From NCBI RefSeq assembly GCF_900106695.1, contig NZ_FNMZ01000007.1, forward strand, positions 121,810-185,809: a stretch of 64,000 bases of DNA. The letters run 5' to 3'. Source of the stretch: Albimonas donghaensis. GTDB taxonomy: Bacteria; Pseudomonadota; Alphaproteobacteria; Rhodobacterales; Rhodobacteraceae. Shown here in pieces: positions 9,867 to 18,510 of the stretch; positions within the stretch are counted from its first letter, which is position 1, and each line of letters starts with the position of its first letter. The position numbers were made by a program, and so were the translations under genes. A model generated the notes under the pieces. It searched no databases. It had not been told where the DNA came from and worked only from the letters and a program-made list of their open reading frames with translations.

Positions 9867-9992
9867 ATGAAGATCAAGAACTCGCTGCGGTCCCTGAAGC
9901 AGCGCCACGCGGACTGCCGCGTCGTTCGCCGCAAGGGCCGCGTTTACGTGATCAACAAGACCCAGCGCCGCTTCAAGGCCCGCCAGGGCTGA
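9867..9992 (+). CDS. rpmJ: 50S ribosomal protein L36, zinc-free (YkgO-type)
   Basis: A 41-aa gene: [14 protein letters not shown]...[15 protein letters not shown]...FKARQG. It has one Cys instead of the four zinc ligands of classical L36, so it is the C-minus form typical of many proteobacteria. AGGAG at 9854-9858 lies 8 nt before the ATG. It is unlinked to the S10-spc-alpha cluster, as is usual for this form, and is flanked by its own promoter-like element and terminator. Confidence 0.96.
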   Translation: MKIKNSLRSLKQRHADCRVVRRKGRVYVINKTQRRFKARQG

Positions 9993-10044
9993 GGACGCGC
10001 GCCGGCCCCCTTCGCAAGACGCAGGGGGCGGGTCGATGGAATGG

Positions 10045-10078
10045 AAAGGGGCCGCGCTCGCATGGGCGCGGCCCCTTT
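10045..10078 (+). terminator. Terminator hairpin after rpmJ
   Basis: A perfect 13-bp stem: AAAGGGGCCGCGC (10045-10057) with GCGCGGCCCCTTT (10066-10078) and an 8-nt loop, 52 bp after the rpmJ stop. The A/T ends of the stem give a short U run. Confidence 0.8.
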
Positions 10079-10201
10079 CGCATGGGCGGGCGCGCCGCGG
10101 ACCTGCGCAATTGCGCGGAACCAGCCCCCGCGCATTGACCTTTCGCCAACCTCGCCCGCGCAGACTGCGCCGCGGGTGAGTGAGGAAGGGGGGCGATCGC
10201 C

Positions 10202-10309
10202 ATGACGCTGTTCGCGATGTTCGATGTCGAGCGATGGGCCGACAGGCTGCTGGACCGCCTGCTGGGCGAGGCCCCGGCGCCGGTGGCCCGGGACGCGCCG
10301 GACGGGTGA
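10202..10309 (+). CDS. Possible 35-aa small protein
   Basis: ATG at 10202 is preceded by GGAAGGGGGG about 10 nt upstream. The product starts MTLFAMFDVERWADRLLDRLL and would form a short amphipathic helix followed by an Ala/Pro-rich end. The purine-rich ribosome site and codon pattern are compatible with translation, but I recognise no family. It may be chance in high-GC DNA. Confidence 0.3.
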   Translation: MTLFAMFDVERWADRLLDRLLGEAPAPVARDAPDG

Positions 10310-10559
10310 GCCGGCTTTCCGAGCCTTGCGCCCCCGCGTGGGGACGGGGCGCGCGCAAGGCGGGCTCGCAGGCGCCCCGCATTCCGCGCCCGGCCCGTAG
10401 GGCGGGTTTCAACCCGCGTCCCCGGCCTCCGGCCCGCGCTTCCCCCCGGCCCGGCGCCCCGGATGCGCCGGACCGGCCGCGGCGCGTGATCTGCGCGGGT
10501 CAGGTCGCGCCCGGTCAGGTCAGGCGCCTGCGGCCGGTCAGGTAGCCCGCCGCCTGGCG

Positions 10560-11807
10560 TCACCCGTAGGTGCGGGTGTCCTCGATGACCTTGCCGTCAT
10601 TGGGCAGGCTGCCCGGCGCCACCAGCTCCACCGCGCCCTTGAGCTTGAGCACCGCGGCCACGCTGTCCGCCGCGGCGGCCGCGAAGCCCTCGCCGGCCTC
10701 GGTCTCGATCAGCACCTTCATCGAGTCCTGCTCTCCGTCGCGCCCGGCCACCACGCGGGCGCGTTGGATCTCCGGATGGCGCTTCACCAGCTCGGCCACC
10801 TGCTCGGGCCGCACGAACATGCCCTTGATCTTGGTGGTCTGGTCGGCGCGGCCCATCCAGCCCTTGATGCGCATGTTGGTGCGCCCGCAGGGCGAAGTCC
10901 CCGCCAGCACCGCCGACATGTCCCCGGTGGCGAATCGGATCAGCGGGTAGTCGCGGTTCAGCGTGGTCACCACCACCTCGCCGACCTCCCCCGCCGGGAC
11001 CGGGTCGCCGGTGCCGGGGCGCACGATCTCCACGATCACGCCCTCGTCGACGATCATCCCCTCGACCGAGCCGTCGGGGCCCGGGCTCTCATGCGCGATA
11101 TTGCCCAGATCGGCGGTGCCGTAGCTCTGGTAGCAGGCGATGCCGCGATCCGCGTATTCCGCCCGCAACGACGGAAACAGCGCCCCGCCCCCGACCGCGG
11201 CGCGCTTCACCCGGCTCAGGTCCAGGCCCAGCGCATCGCCCTTGTCCAGGATCACCTTCAGGAAATCCGGCGTGCCCGAATAGGCGGTGACCCCGCAATC
11301 GGCCATGGCGCGGGCCTGCAGTTCCGTCTGCCCGGTGCCTGCGGGAAGCACAGCGGCGCCCACCGCGGCGGCGCCGTTCTCGAACATCATGCCCGCCGGG
11401 GTCAGGTGGTAGGAGAAGCAGTTCTGCACCAGGTCTCCCGCGCCGATGCCGATGGCGTTGAGAAAGCGCCCGATCCGCCACCAGTCCCGCGCCCCGCCGC
11501 CCGGCTCGTAGATCGGGCCGGGGGACTGGAAGACATGGCGGAAGCCGCTCGGCGCCAGCGTGGCGAAACCGCCGAACGGGGGCGCGGCCTTCTGCTTCTC
11601 GCCCAGCGCGGACTTGCGCAGCACCGGCAGGCCGGCCAGCGCGTCCGGCCCGGTGACGGTCGCCGGGTCGACGCCGTCGAGATGCGCTGCCATGGCCGGA
11701 GCGGCGGCCTTGGCATGGGCGATCAGCGCCGGAAGCTCGGCCGCGAGATCGGCGGCGCGCTGGTCGGCGGAGCGGGTTTCGAGGGCGTCGAAATAGCCTT
11801 CGGTCAT
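10560..11807 (-). CDS. Phenylacetate-CoA ligase-like (PaaK-family) protein
   Basis: A 415-aa member of the PaaK branch of adenylate-forming enzymes. Supporting motifs are SYGTADLGNIAHE (acidic adenine-binding block), LIRFATGD, and GRADQTTKIKGMFVRPEQV, the start of the C-terminal domain. The region where PaaK carries its Gly/Ser/Thr-rich P-loop (SSGTTG-type) reads FQSPGPIYEPG instead, so ATP handling may differ. It is the last gene of a Liv-type importer locus that begins with an acyl-CoA synthetase, implying the transported acid is activated to a CoA thioester. ATG at 11807 has GGAGAGA upstream. The substrate is not identifiable from sequence. Confidence 0.8.
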   Translation of the reverse strand: MTEGYFDALETRSADQRAADLAAELPALIAHAKAAAPAMAAHLDGVDPATVTGPDALAGLPVLRKSALGEKQKAAPPFGGFATLAPSGFRHVFQSPGPIYEPGGGARDWWRIGRFLNAIGIGAGDLVQNCFSYHLTPAGMMFENGAAAVGAAVLPAGTGQTELQARAMADCGVTAYSGTPDFLKVILDKGDALGLDLSRVKRAAVGGGALFPSLRAEYADRGIACYQSYGTADLGNIAHESPGPDGSVEGMIVDEGVIVEIVRPGTGDPVPAGEVGEVVVTTLNRDYPLIRFATGDMSAVLAGTSPCGRTNMRIKGWMGRADQTTKIKGMFVRPEQVAELVKRHPEIQRARVVAGRDGEQDSMKVLIETEAGEGFAAAAADSVAAVLKLKGAVELVAPGSLPNDGKVIEDTRTYG

Positions 11808-12154
11808 GACGTCTCTCCGGTGTCGGATCGGGGGTGTCGGATCGGGGAACGGGATGCGGTTCGGTCTCGGCGCGCGCGGGAGCCGGGCGGCCGCGGCGCA
11901 GCGTGGCTTCGGCCCCGCGCAGGGCGGCGAGCGTCCTCCCCCTCCGCCCGCTTCAGGACGGCTGGAAACCGAGCCCGGGACGGCGCGGCCGCGTCCGCAG
12001 GGCGGCGTCGCCGTCCTTCGGCGCCCTGCGGACCGGCGGGCGCGAAGGCCCCGCCCCGCGCCGCGCCGGGTTCGTCGCCGGAAAGGCCGGACGCGCAGCC
12101 CCGCCCGCGACCGGCGCCGCCGCAGCGGGCTCGCCGGGCGCGACGATCACGGCG
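11808..12154. other. Gap between livF and the PaaK-like gene
   Basis: A 347-bp GC-rich spacer between two same-strand genes. The long frames crossing it have no family resemblance, and I found no clear hairpin or promoter. The gap is long for an operon, so the PaaK-like gene may have its own promoter. Confidence 0.35.
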
Positions 12155-13012
12155 TCAGCTCAGCCAGCGCTTGCGGCGGCGGTAGGAGCGCACGTCGCGG
12201 AACGACTTGCGGCCCTGGTCGGACATGCCGAGGTAGAATTCCTTGACGTCCTGGTTCTCCCGCAGGGCCTTGGCCTCGCCGTCCATCACCACCCGGCCGT
12301 TTTCCAGGATGTAGCCGTAATGAGCGTAGCGCAGGGCGACGTTGGTGTTCTGCTCGGCCAGCAGGAAGGTCACGCCCTCCTGCTCGTTCACCGATTTCAC
12401 GATCTCGAAGATCTGCTCCACCAGCTGCGGCGCAAGGCCCATGGACGGCTCGTCCAGCAGCACCGTCTCGGGCCGGGACATCAGCGCCCGCCCGATGGCG
12501 CACATCTGCTGCTCGCCGCCCGAGGTGTAGCCGGCCTGCGAGGTCCGGCGTTCCTTCAGGCGGGGGAAATATTCGTAGACCATCTCCAGGTCGCGCTTCA
12601 CGTCCGCGGAGTTGGAACGGGTGTAGGCGCCGGTGAGAAGGTTCTCCTCCACCGTCAGATGCTCGAAGCAGTGCCGGCCTTCCATCACCTGGATCAGGCC
12701 GCGCTTCACGCCTTCGGCCGGGTCCTGGGCGGCGACATCGGCGCCGCGATACAGGATGCGGCCCTTGGTGACCTCGCCGCGCTCGGACTTGAGCAGGCCG
12801 GAGATCGCCTTGAGCGTGGTGGTCTTGCCGGCGCCGTTGCCGCCCAGGATGGCGGTGATGCCGCCCTTGGGAACGGTCAGGCTGACGCCCTTCAGCACCA
12901 GGATCACGTGGTTGTAGATGACCTCGACATTCGAGACCTGCAGCAGCGGCTCTCCCTTTGCCGGATCGGCGGGGGTGGAGACGGGGGGCTCGGCGATGGC
13001 GGCGTCGGTCAT
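12155..13012 (-). CDS. Branched-chain/organic-acid ABC transporter ATPase (LivF-type)
   Basis: A 285-aa ATP-binding subunit of a HAAT-family importer. Walker A is GGNGAGKT, the signature is SGGEQQM, Walker B is VLLDEPSMGLAP and the switch His lies near LLAEQN. A C-terminal basic tail (RSYRRRKRW) extends past the usual LivF length of about 235-250 aa, as does a 25-residue N-terminus. It pairs with LivG, LivH, LivM and the binding protein in this locus. It follows the binding-protein gene after a gap containing a stable hairpin, so its level is probably lower than that of the binding protein. Confidence 0.9.
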   Translation of the reverse strand: MTDAAIAEPPVSTPADPAKGEPLLQVSNVEVIYNHVILVLKGVSLTVPKGGITAILGGNGAGKTTTLKAISGLLKSERGEVTKGRILYRGADVAAQDPAEGVKRGLIQVMEGRHCFEHLTVEENLLTGAYTRSNSADVKRDLEMVYEYFPRLKERRTSQAGYTSGGEQQMCAIGRALMSRPETVLLDEPSMGLAPQLVEQIFEIVKSVNEQEGVTFLLAEQNTNVALRYAHYGYILENGRVVMDGEAKALRENQDVKEFYLGMSDQGRKSFRDVRSYRRRKRWLS

Positions 13013-13090
13013 CTGGCGTCGAAGTCCCTTTCTGGCCGGGGGCGCGCAGGGCGGCCCGTCCCGGCGGGAATGGCGGGCGTGGTTCGGAAG

Positions 13091-13116
13091 GGGCGGGGGC
13101 CGCGAAGCCCCCGCCC
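13091..13116 (-). terminator. Attenuator-like hairpin after the binding-protein gene
   Basis: GGGCGGGGGC (13091-13100) pairs perfectly with GCCCCCGCCC (13107-13116), 9 bp after the stop of the substrate-binding protein gene and before livF. Such hairpins protect the 3' end of abundant binding-protein mRNA and reduce read-through. The effect here is inferred. Confidence 0.65.
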
Positions 13117-13124
13117 GGGTCGGA

Positions 13125-14414
13125 TCACTCGCAGGTGCGCGGGGTGATGTTGTTCTCGGCGGCGAAGGCCATCGAGTCCTCTTCGATCAGCGGGTTCACG
13201 ACGTCGTAGTCGGGCTCCATGAAGTCGGACACCAGGGTCCACTTCTTGGCCTTCGCATCCCACTGCTGCATGGCGCCCATATGCGGCGCGCCGTGGTCTT
13301 CGCAGGAGTTCTGGAAGGCCGGGGCGAAGCCGGGCAGGCCCAGCTCGGTCCAGCGCTCGTCGGTGATGCCCAGCGCCTCATAGGCGTCGCGCATGTCGGC
13401 CGGGGTGATCTCGCCGCCGCCGGTGGCTTCCTGCGCGATGCGGATCGCCTCGGCCACGAGCACGGCGGTGTAGAGGCCGCGGTCATAGCCGACTTCGCCG
13501 ATCTTGGAGCCGTCGCCCGCCGCCTTGCCGGCGTCGACCACATGCTTCTGGATGTCGTCGAAGACCGGGAAGTCCTTGCCCGGCGCGTGCCAGGTCACCG
13601 ACTTGTAGCCATCGGCGCCGTCGCCCACCGGCACCACGTCGCCCTCGGAGCCGGACCACCACACGCCCATGAACTTCTCCATGGGGAAGCGGATGTTGGC
13701 GGCCTCCTGGATGGCGACCTGGTTCATCACGCCCCAGCCCCACATGAAGACGTAGTCCGGACGCTCGCGCCGGATCTGCAGCCACTGGGACTTCTGCTCC
13801 TGACCCGGATGGTCGACGGCCAGCTCGGTCAGCTCGTAGCCGTGCTTCTTGCCCAGCTCCTGCAGCGTGCGGATCGGCTCCTTGCCATAGGCGGAGTTGT
13901 GGTAGACCAGCGCGATCTTCTTGCCTTCGAGGCTGCCGCCCTCCTGCTCAAGCGCGTACTTGATCATGATCGAGGCGGCGTCCCAGTAGGTGCCCGGATT
14001 GATGAACACCCAGGGGAACACCTTGCCGTTGACGGCCGAGGTCCGCCCGTAGGCCACCGAATGCACCGGGATCTCGTCGGCCGTGGCCTTGGGGATCAGC
14101 TGGTAGGTGATGCCGGTGGACTGCGGGATGTAGATCAGCGAGCCGTCGCCCTTGGTCGCCTCGTAGCACTCCACGCCCTTCTGCGTGTTGTAGCCCGTCT
14201 CGCATTCCAGAACGTTGACCGGGACGCCGCCGATGCCGCCGTCACGCTCGTTGAGCAGGGTCATGTAGTCGGTGAAGCCGTCGGCATAGGGAATGCCGGA
14301 GGGCGCGTAGGCGCCGGTGCGGTAGCTGAGCAGCGGGATCGTCAGATCCGCGAGCGCGGGGCCCGCCGTCATCATGGCGGTCGCGGCCATTGCGGCGATG
14401 GTGGACAGTCTCAT
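13125..14414 (-). CDS. ABC transporter substrate-binding protein (LivK-like, HAAT family)
   Basis: A 429-aa periplasmic binding protein with a signal peptide (residues 1-22, cleavage after AGPALA). The type I periplasmic-binding fold is indicated by the N-terminal IPLLSYRTG...YADGFTDYMTLLNERDGGIGG and by IALVYHNSAYGKEP. It is longer than amino-acid LivK proteins (about 370 aa) and resembles binding proteins found beside CoA ligases, so an aromatic or aliphatic acid is more likely than an amino acid. That is inference from context. It lies within the livM-livK-livF run on the same strand. Confidence 0.88.
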   Translation of the reverse strand: MRLSTIAAMAATAMMTAGPALADLTIPLLSYRTGAYAPSGIPYADGFTDYMTLLNERDGGIGGVPVNVLECETGYNTQKGVECYEATKGDGSLIYIPQSTGITYQLIPKATADEIPVHSVAYGRTSAVNGKVFPWVFINPGTYWDAASIMIKYALEQEGGSLEGKKIALVYHNSAYGKEPIRTLQELGKKHGYELTELAVDHPGQEQKSQWLQIRRERPDYVFMWGWGVMNQVAIQEAANIRFPMEKFMGVWWSGSEGDVVPVGDGADGYKSVTWHAPGKDFPVFDDIQKHVVDAGKAAGDGSKIGEVGYDRGLYTAVLVAEAIRIAQEATGGGEITPADMRDAYEALGITDERWTELGLPGFAPAFQNSCEDHGAPHMGAMQQWDAKAKKWTLVSDFMEPDYDVVNPLIEEDSMAFAAENNITPRTCE

Positions 14415-14554
14415 TTCAAGCCTCCCTTGAGTCGTCCGAATTCGGGTGTCGCGCCCCGGTTGGCTCCGGGGTCCGAGTGATTGGGGCGCGGGCCGGCCCC
14501 CTCCCAGGCGCGGGCCCCGCCGTGTTCGTCGCCGCGCGCGGCGGCGGCCTCACC

Positions 14555-15631
14555 CTAGTGCGGGAAGGGCCACAGGCGCAGCTTCTCCTTCATCAGGCGG
14601 GCGAGCTGGGCCAGCCCGTGCGGCTCCAGGATCAGGAACACGATGATCAGGCCGCCGACGATGATGAACTCGAAATGGGTGGCGAGCGTCGTGTCCCAGC
14701 CCAGCGCGCCGGCCATGACGTTCTTCAGCAGCACCGGCAGCATGATCATGAAGGCCGCGCCGGCGAAGCAGCCGAAGATCGACCCCAGGCCGCCGATGAT
14801 GATCATGAACAGCACCAGGAAGGACTGCTGGATGCCGAAGGCCTCCGTCGGCTCGGCGGCGCCGAGATAGACCGAGAAGAACAGCGCCCCCGCCACGCCC
14901 ACGTAGAAGGAGCTGACCGCGAAGGCGATGAGCTTGGTCTTGAGCGGATGCACGCCGATGATCTCGGCGGCGATGTCCATGTCGCGGATGGCCATCCACT
15001 GCCGCCCGACCTTGCCGCGGGTCAGGTTGCGCATCAGCCAGGCCAGCAGCACCACGAAGGCGAGGCAGAACAGGTAGGACGCGTAGGCCGGCACCGAGGG
15101 GCCGGTGACCGCGATCCCGAACACCGTGCGCTCGGGCGCGGTGATCTGGCCGGTGGCGGAGTAGTTGAAGAACCACGGCACCTTGTTGAACAGCCACACC
15201 AGGAAGAACTGGGCGGCGAGCGTCGCCACCGCCAGGTAGAACCCCTTGATGCGCAGCGACGGCAGGCCGAAGGCCGCCCCCACCAGCGCCGTGACCCCGC
15301 CCGAAAGCAGCACCACGAAGAAGATGTTCAGCTCCGGGAAGGCGGTCATCAGCTTGTAGGAGGCGTAGGCCCCCACCGCCATGAACCCGCCGGTCCCCAG
15401 GCTGACCTGCCCGCAATAGCCGGTCAGGATGTTCAGCCCCATCGCGGCGATGGAGAACACCAGGAACGGCACCATGATCGACTTGGCCCAGTAGCTGTCG
15501 ATCACCAGCGGGATGATCACCGCCGCCACGATCAGGATGGCGTAATAGCGCCAGCGGTCGAAGGCGATGGGGAAGGTCTGGGCGTCGTCGGCATACGTCG
15601 TCTTGAAGTCGCCGGCCTCACGGTAAAGCAT
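14555..15631 (-). CDS. ABC transporter permease (LivM-type)
   Basis: A 358-aa inner-membrane permease with about nine to ten hydrophobic helices. LivM character is clear from GLNILTGYCGQVSLGTGGFMAVGAYAS and the coupling-helix region GRQWMAIRDMDIAAEIIGVHPLKTKL. It forms a heterodimer channel with the LivH-type permease encoded 3 nt upstream; the ribosome site lies within the last codons of that gene, so the two are probably translationally coupled. Confidence 0.92.
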   Translation of the reverse strand: MLYREAGDFKTTYADDAQTFPIAFDRWRYYAILIVAAVIIPLVIDSYWAKSIMVPFLVFSIAAMGLNILTGYCGQVSLGTGGFMAVGAYASYKLMTAFPELNIFFVVLLSGGVTALVGAAFGLPSLRIKGFYLAVATLAAQFFLVWLFNKVPWFFNYSATGQITAPERTVFGIAVTGPSVPAYASYLFCLAFVVLLAWLMRNLTRGKVGRQWMAIRDMDIAAEIIGVHPLKTKLIAFAVSSFYVGVAGALFFSVYLGAAEPTEAFGIQQSFLVLFMIIIGGLGSIFGCFAGAAFMIMLPVLLKNVMAGALGWDTTLATHFEFIIVGGLIIVFLILEPHGLAQLARLMKEKLRLWPFPH

Positions 15632-15634
15632 CGG

Positions 15635-16636
15635 TCAGACCCTCTCGATGATCTTGTCGCCGAACAGGCCCTGCGGCCTGAACACCAGGAACACCAGCGC
15701 CAGCACATAGGCGAACCAGTTCTCGGTCGCCCCGCCGACCATCGGGCCCACGTAGAATTCGAACAGCTTCTCGCCCACGCCGATCATCATGCCGCCGACG
15801 ATGGCGCCGGGGATCGAGGTGAACCCGCCCAGCATCAGCACCGGCAGCGCCTTGAGCGCGATCAGCGAGAGCGAGAACTGGACGCCGGACTTGGCCCCCC
15901 ACATCGACCCCGCGACCAGCGCGACCAGGCCCGCGATCGCCCAGGTCACCACCCAGATGTAGCGCAGCGAGATCCCGACCGAGAGCGCGGCCTGGTGATC
16001 GTCGGCCACCGCGCGCAGCGCCCGCCCGGTCTTGGTGTACTGGGAGAAGAGGGTCAGCGCGATCACCAGGCAGATCGCGACGGAGGCCGCGATCACGTCG
16101 AGCACGTCGACATACATGCCCCAGTAATCCGAGCCCTCGGCCGCCCAGGTCTTGGTCACGTCCTCGAACCAGAAGGACCCGCCCTGCGGCAGCCCCAGGT
16201 CCATCGTCTTGATGTCCGAGCCCCACATCATGTCCCCGAACCCTTCGAGGAAATAGGCGAGCCCGATGGTGGCCATGAACAGGATGATCGGCTCCTGGTT
16301 GACCAGGTGCTTCAGGATCAGCCGCTCCACGATGATGGCGAACAGCACCATCACCGCCAGCGCGCACAGCGTCGCGAGGATCGCCGGCATGGTGAAGCCG
16401 AAATGGTGCACGTCGGTGCCGAACACCGCGTTGATCAGCTCCGCGAACGGGATCTGCCCGCTCTGGAAGCCGACCAGCGTCAGCGCGGCGAAGAGCGACA
16501 TGACCCCCTGCGCGTAGTTGAAGATGCCCGAGGCCTTGAAGATCAGAACGAAGCCCAGCGCGACCAGCGAATACATCACGCCGGTCATCAGGCCGTTCAG
16601 GATCACCTCGATGGTGTTGAGCAGTCCGACGCCCAT
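15635..16636 (-). CDS. ABC transporter permease (LivH-type)
   Basis: A 333-aa permease of the LivH branch with about eight helices: N-terminal LNTIEVILNGLMTGVMYSLVALGFVLIFKASG, and the coupling segment TKTGRALRAVADDHQAALSVGI. GGGAGGGG precedes the ATG at 16636. It contains a longer periplasmic insert (about residues 135-175) than E. coli LivH, a common feature of HAAT permeases outside the amino-acid group. It partners with LivM. Confidence 0.92.
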   Translation of the reverse strand: MGVGLLNTIEVILNGLMTGVMYSLVALGFVLIFKASGIFNYAQGVMSLFAALTLVGFQSGQIPFAELINAVFGTDVHHFGFTMPAILATLCALAVMVLFAIIVERLILKHLVNQEPIILFMATIGLAYFLEGFGDMMWGSDIKTMDLGLPQGGSFWFEDVTKTWAAEGSDYWGMYVDVLDVIAASVAICLVIALTLFSQYTKTGRALRAVADDHQAALSVGISLRYIWVVTWAIAGLVALVAGSMWGAKSGVQFSLSLIALKALPVLMLGGFTSIPGAIVGGMMIGVGEKLFEFYVGPMVGGATENWFAYVLALVFLVFRPQGLFGDKIIERV

Positions 16637-16676
16637 GCCGCGGTCCCCTCCCTGTCAGGATCGCGTTGAAGAAAGA

Positions 16677-17534
16677 TCAGTCGTGCGACACGCCGAGATA
16701 GGCGTCGATCACGTCCTGGTTGGAGCGCACCTCATCGGGGGTCCCGTCCCCGATCTTGCGCCCGTAATCGAGCACCACCACCCGGTCGGCGATGTCCATG
16801 ACCACTCCCATGTCATGTTCGATCAGGCAGATGGTGGTGCCGAATTCGTCGTTCACATCGAGGATGAAGCGGCACATGTCCTCCTTCTCCTCGACGTTCA
16901 TGCCGGCCATCGGCTCGTCCAGCAGCAGCAGCTTGGGCTCGGCGGCGAGCGCCCGGCCCAGCTCCACCCGCTTCTGGAGGCCGTAGGGCAGACGGCCCAC
17001 GGGGGTCTTGCGGATCGCCTGGATCTCCAGGAAGTCGATGATCTCCTCGACCCGGCGGCGATGCTCGACCTCCTCGCGCTCGGCCCCGCCTTTCCAGAAC
17101 GTGTGCTGCCAGAAGTTCGACTTCATCAGGGTCATGCGGCCCGTCATGATGTTGTCGAGCGTCGACATGCCCTTGAACAGCGCGATGTTCTGGAAGGTGC
17201 GCGCGATGCCCTGATGGGCGATCTCGTGCGGGCGCATGGGTCCGCGCTTCTCCCCGCGGAACCAGATCTCGCCTTCCTGCGGGTGGTAGAACCCGTTGAT
17301 CACGTTGAGCATCGAGGACTTTCCCGCGCCGTTCGGACCGATGATGGCGCGGATCTCATGCTCGCGGACATCGAAGGAGATGTCCTTGATCGCGGTCACG
17401 CCGCCGAAGCGCAGCGTGATGTTCTTCATCTCCATCACCACGTCGCCGACGCGGCGCGGTTCGATCCCGTGAGCCTCTTCCTGCGCCGCGTAGGACGCAT
17501 CGTCCTTCGCGGCTTCGGCGGCGTGAATGCTCAT
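16677..17534 (-). CDS. ABC transporter ATPase (LivG-type)
   Basis: A 285-aa ATP-binding subunit. Walker A is GPNGAGKSS. The signature region is degenerate, LPYGLQKRVELGRAL, which is typical of LivG. Walker B is LLLLDEPMAGM, and the switch His is in LIEHDM. A 35-residue N-terminal extension precedes the ABC domain. It is the first importer gene in the transcript, downstream of the secreted unknown protein. Confidence 0.92.
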   Translation of the reverse strand: MSIHAAEAAKDDASYAAQEEAHGIEPRRVGDVVMEMKNITLRFGGVTAIKDISFDVREHEIRAIIGPNGAGKSSMLNVINGFYHPQEGEIWFRGEKRGPMRPHEIAHQGIARTFQNIALFKGMSTLDNIMTGRMTLMKSNFWQHTFWKGGAEREEVEHRRRVEEIIDFLEIQAIRKTPVGRLPYGLQKRVELGRALAAEPKLLLLDEPMAGMNVEEKEDMCRFILDVNDEFGTTICLIEHDMGVVMDIADRVVVLDYGRKIGDGTPDEVRSNQDVIDAYLGVSHD

Positions 17535-17582
17535 TCGGCCTCCCCCTGGCGCCCGCGCGGGCGGCGGGCGCCGGCGCGTGTG

Positions 17583-18209
17583 TCAACTCTCATTCAGGCA
17601 TTCCCCAACGCCGACCGGCTCCTCGACCGCGGCGAAGAAAACGAAGCTGTCGTTCTCGCCGATCTCCATGACGATGGAGACCTGCACCCCGGGCCGCACC
17701 TCGGACCGGGTCTTGATCTTGCGGGCGTAGACCCGGGCGCCGAACTGGCAGTCGATGTCGCGGAACTCGCGGTTCGACACGTTGTTGGCGATCCAGCTTT
17801 CGAACTTGTCGCGGAGCTGGGTGATGTTGAAGTTCACCGAGGTCCAGATCTCGTCCGGGTAGCCGATGCGGCAGCCCTTGAAGGTCTCGCCCTCGATCTC
17901 CACGGTCATCGGGATCACCCGGATCCAGCCGGCGGGGCTGGTCCACACGTCGCCGCCCGAACGCACGTCGATGCGGTTGGCCTCCAGCGTCGAGAGCTTG
18001 GTCAGGCCGTCGGTGACCAGCGGCTGGGCGTTCATGATCGGCGTGGCGCAGCGGTCCATGGCGTAGTTGAACCACTCGTCCTCCACATAGCCGGCGCGGG
18101 CCGAGCCGGGGACGAACGCGCCGAGCCCGGCGGCCAGCGCGCAAAGCGCGAGCAGACCCGGCGCGCGACGACGCGGCAGAATGGCGAGGATGCGGGAGAC
18201 AGGCGGCAT
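17583..18209 (-). CDS. Secreted protein of unknown function within the importer locus
   Basis: I do not recognise the family of this 208-aa protein. A signal peptide of about 40 residues ends in GSARA. The mature part has exactly four Cys (DRCATP, KGCRIG, DIDCQF, GECLNE), consistent with two disulfides in a periplasmic fold, and no transmembrane segment. I use the ATG at 18209, which has CGGAG 7 nt upstream; a GTG immediately before it is the alternative. It sits between the acyl-CoA synthetase and livG on the same strand, 48 bp from livG. Position suggests a periplasmic accessory of the importer, but nothing in the sequence proves this. Confidence 0.7.
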   Translation of the reverse strand: MPPVSRILAILPRRRAPGLLALCALAAGLGAFVPGSARAGYVEDEWFNYAMDRCATPIMNAQPLVTDGLTKLSTLEANRIDVRSGGDVWTSPAGWIRVIPMTVEIEGETFKGCRIGYPDEIWTSVNFNITQLRDKFESWIANNVSNREFRDIDCQFGARVYARKIKTRSEVRPGVQVSIVMEIGENDSFVFFAAVEEPVGVGECLNES

Positions 18210-18510
18210 CACGATACTCCGAAGCCAGCGGCCGCCGCCGGCTTGGACGGGACCGCGAAAACGCGACCGACCCCGCGCGGACCGGCGCCCCGCCCCGCCG
18301 CAAGGACGAGGCCACAGGGCCGGCGCCGCGACGGCGTCGACTGAACACGTGCAGAATACCGGATGCGAGCGCCCGGCTGAACCGAATTATCAGCGAAACG
18401 CTCCGGTCGCGGCGCAATGACCGCCCCGCGCGCGCAGGCGCCCGCGTCCCGGCGCAGGCCGGCGTCGCCGCCCCGCGCGGGAGCGGCGGCCATAGCGGCG
18501 GCGGCGCGGA

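Larger units (their letters stand above)
9993..10559. other. Intergenic region between rpmJ and the PaaK-like gene
   Basis: A 567-bp region between convergent genes. It holds the rpmJ terminator and one possible 35-codon ORF. The remainder is GC-rich with no recognisable feature. Confidence 0.5.

Noticed and set aside
14390..16669. A 759-codon plus-strand frame opposite livM and livH
   Set aside because: His/Asp/Gln-rich shadow translation of two clear permease genes.
13125..17534. Calling the Liv-type genes livFGHMK for leucine/isoleucine/valine
   Set aside because: Flanking CoA ligases and the longer binding protein argue for organic-acid transport, so gene symbols were withheld.
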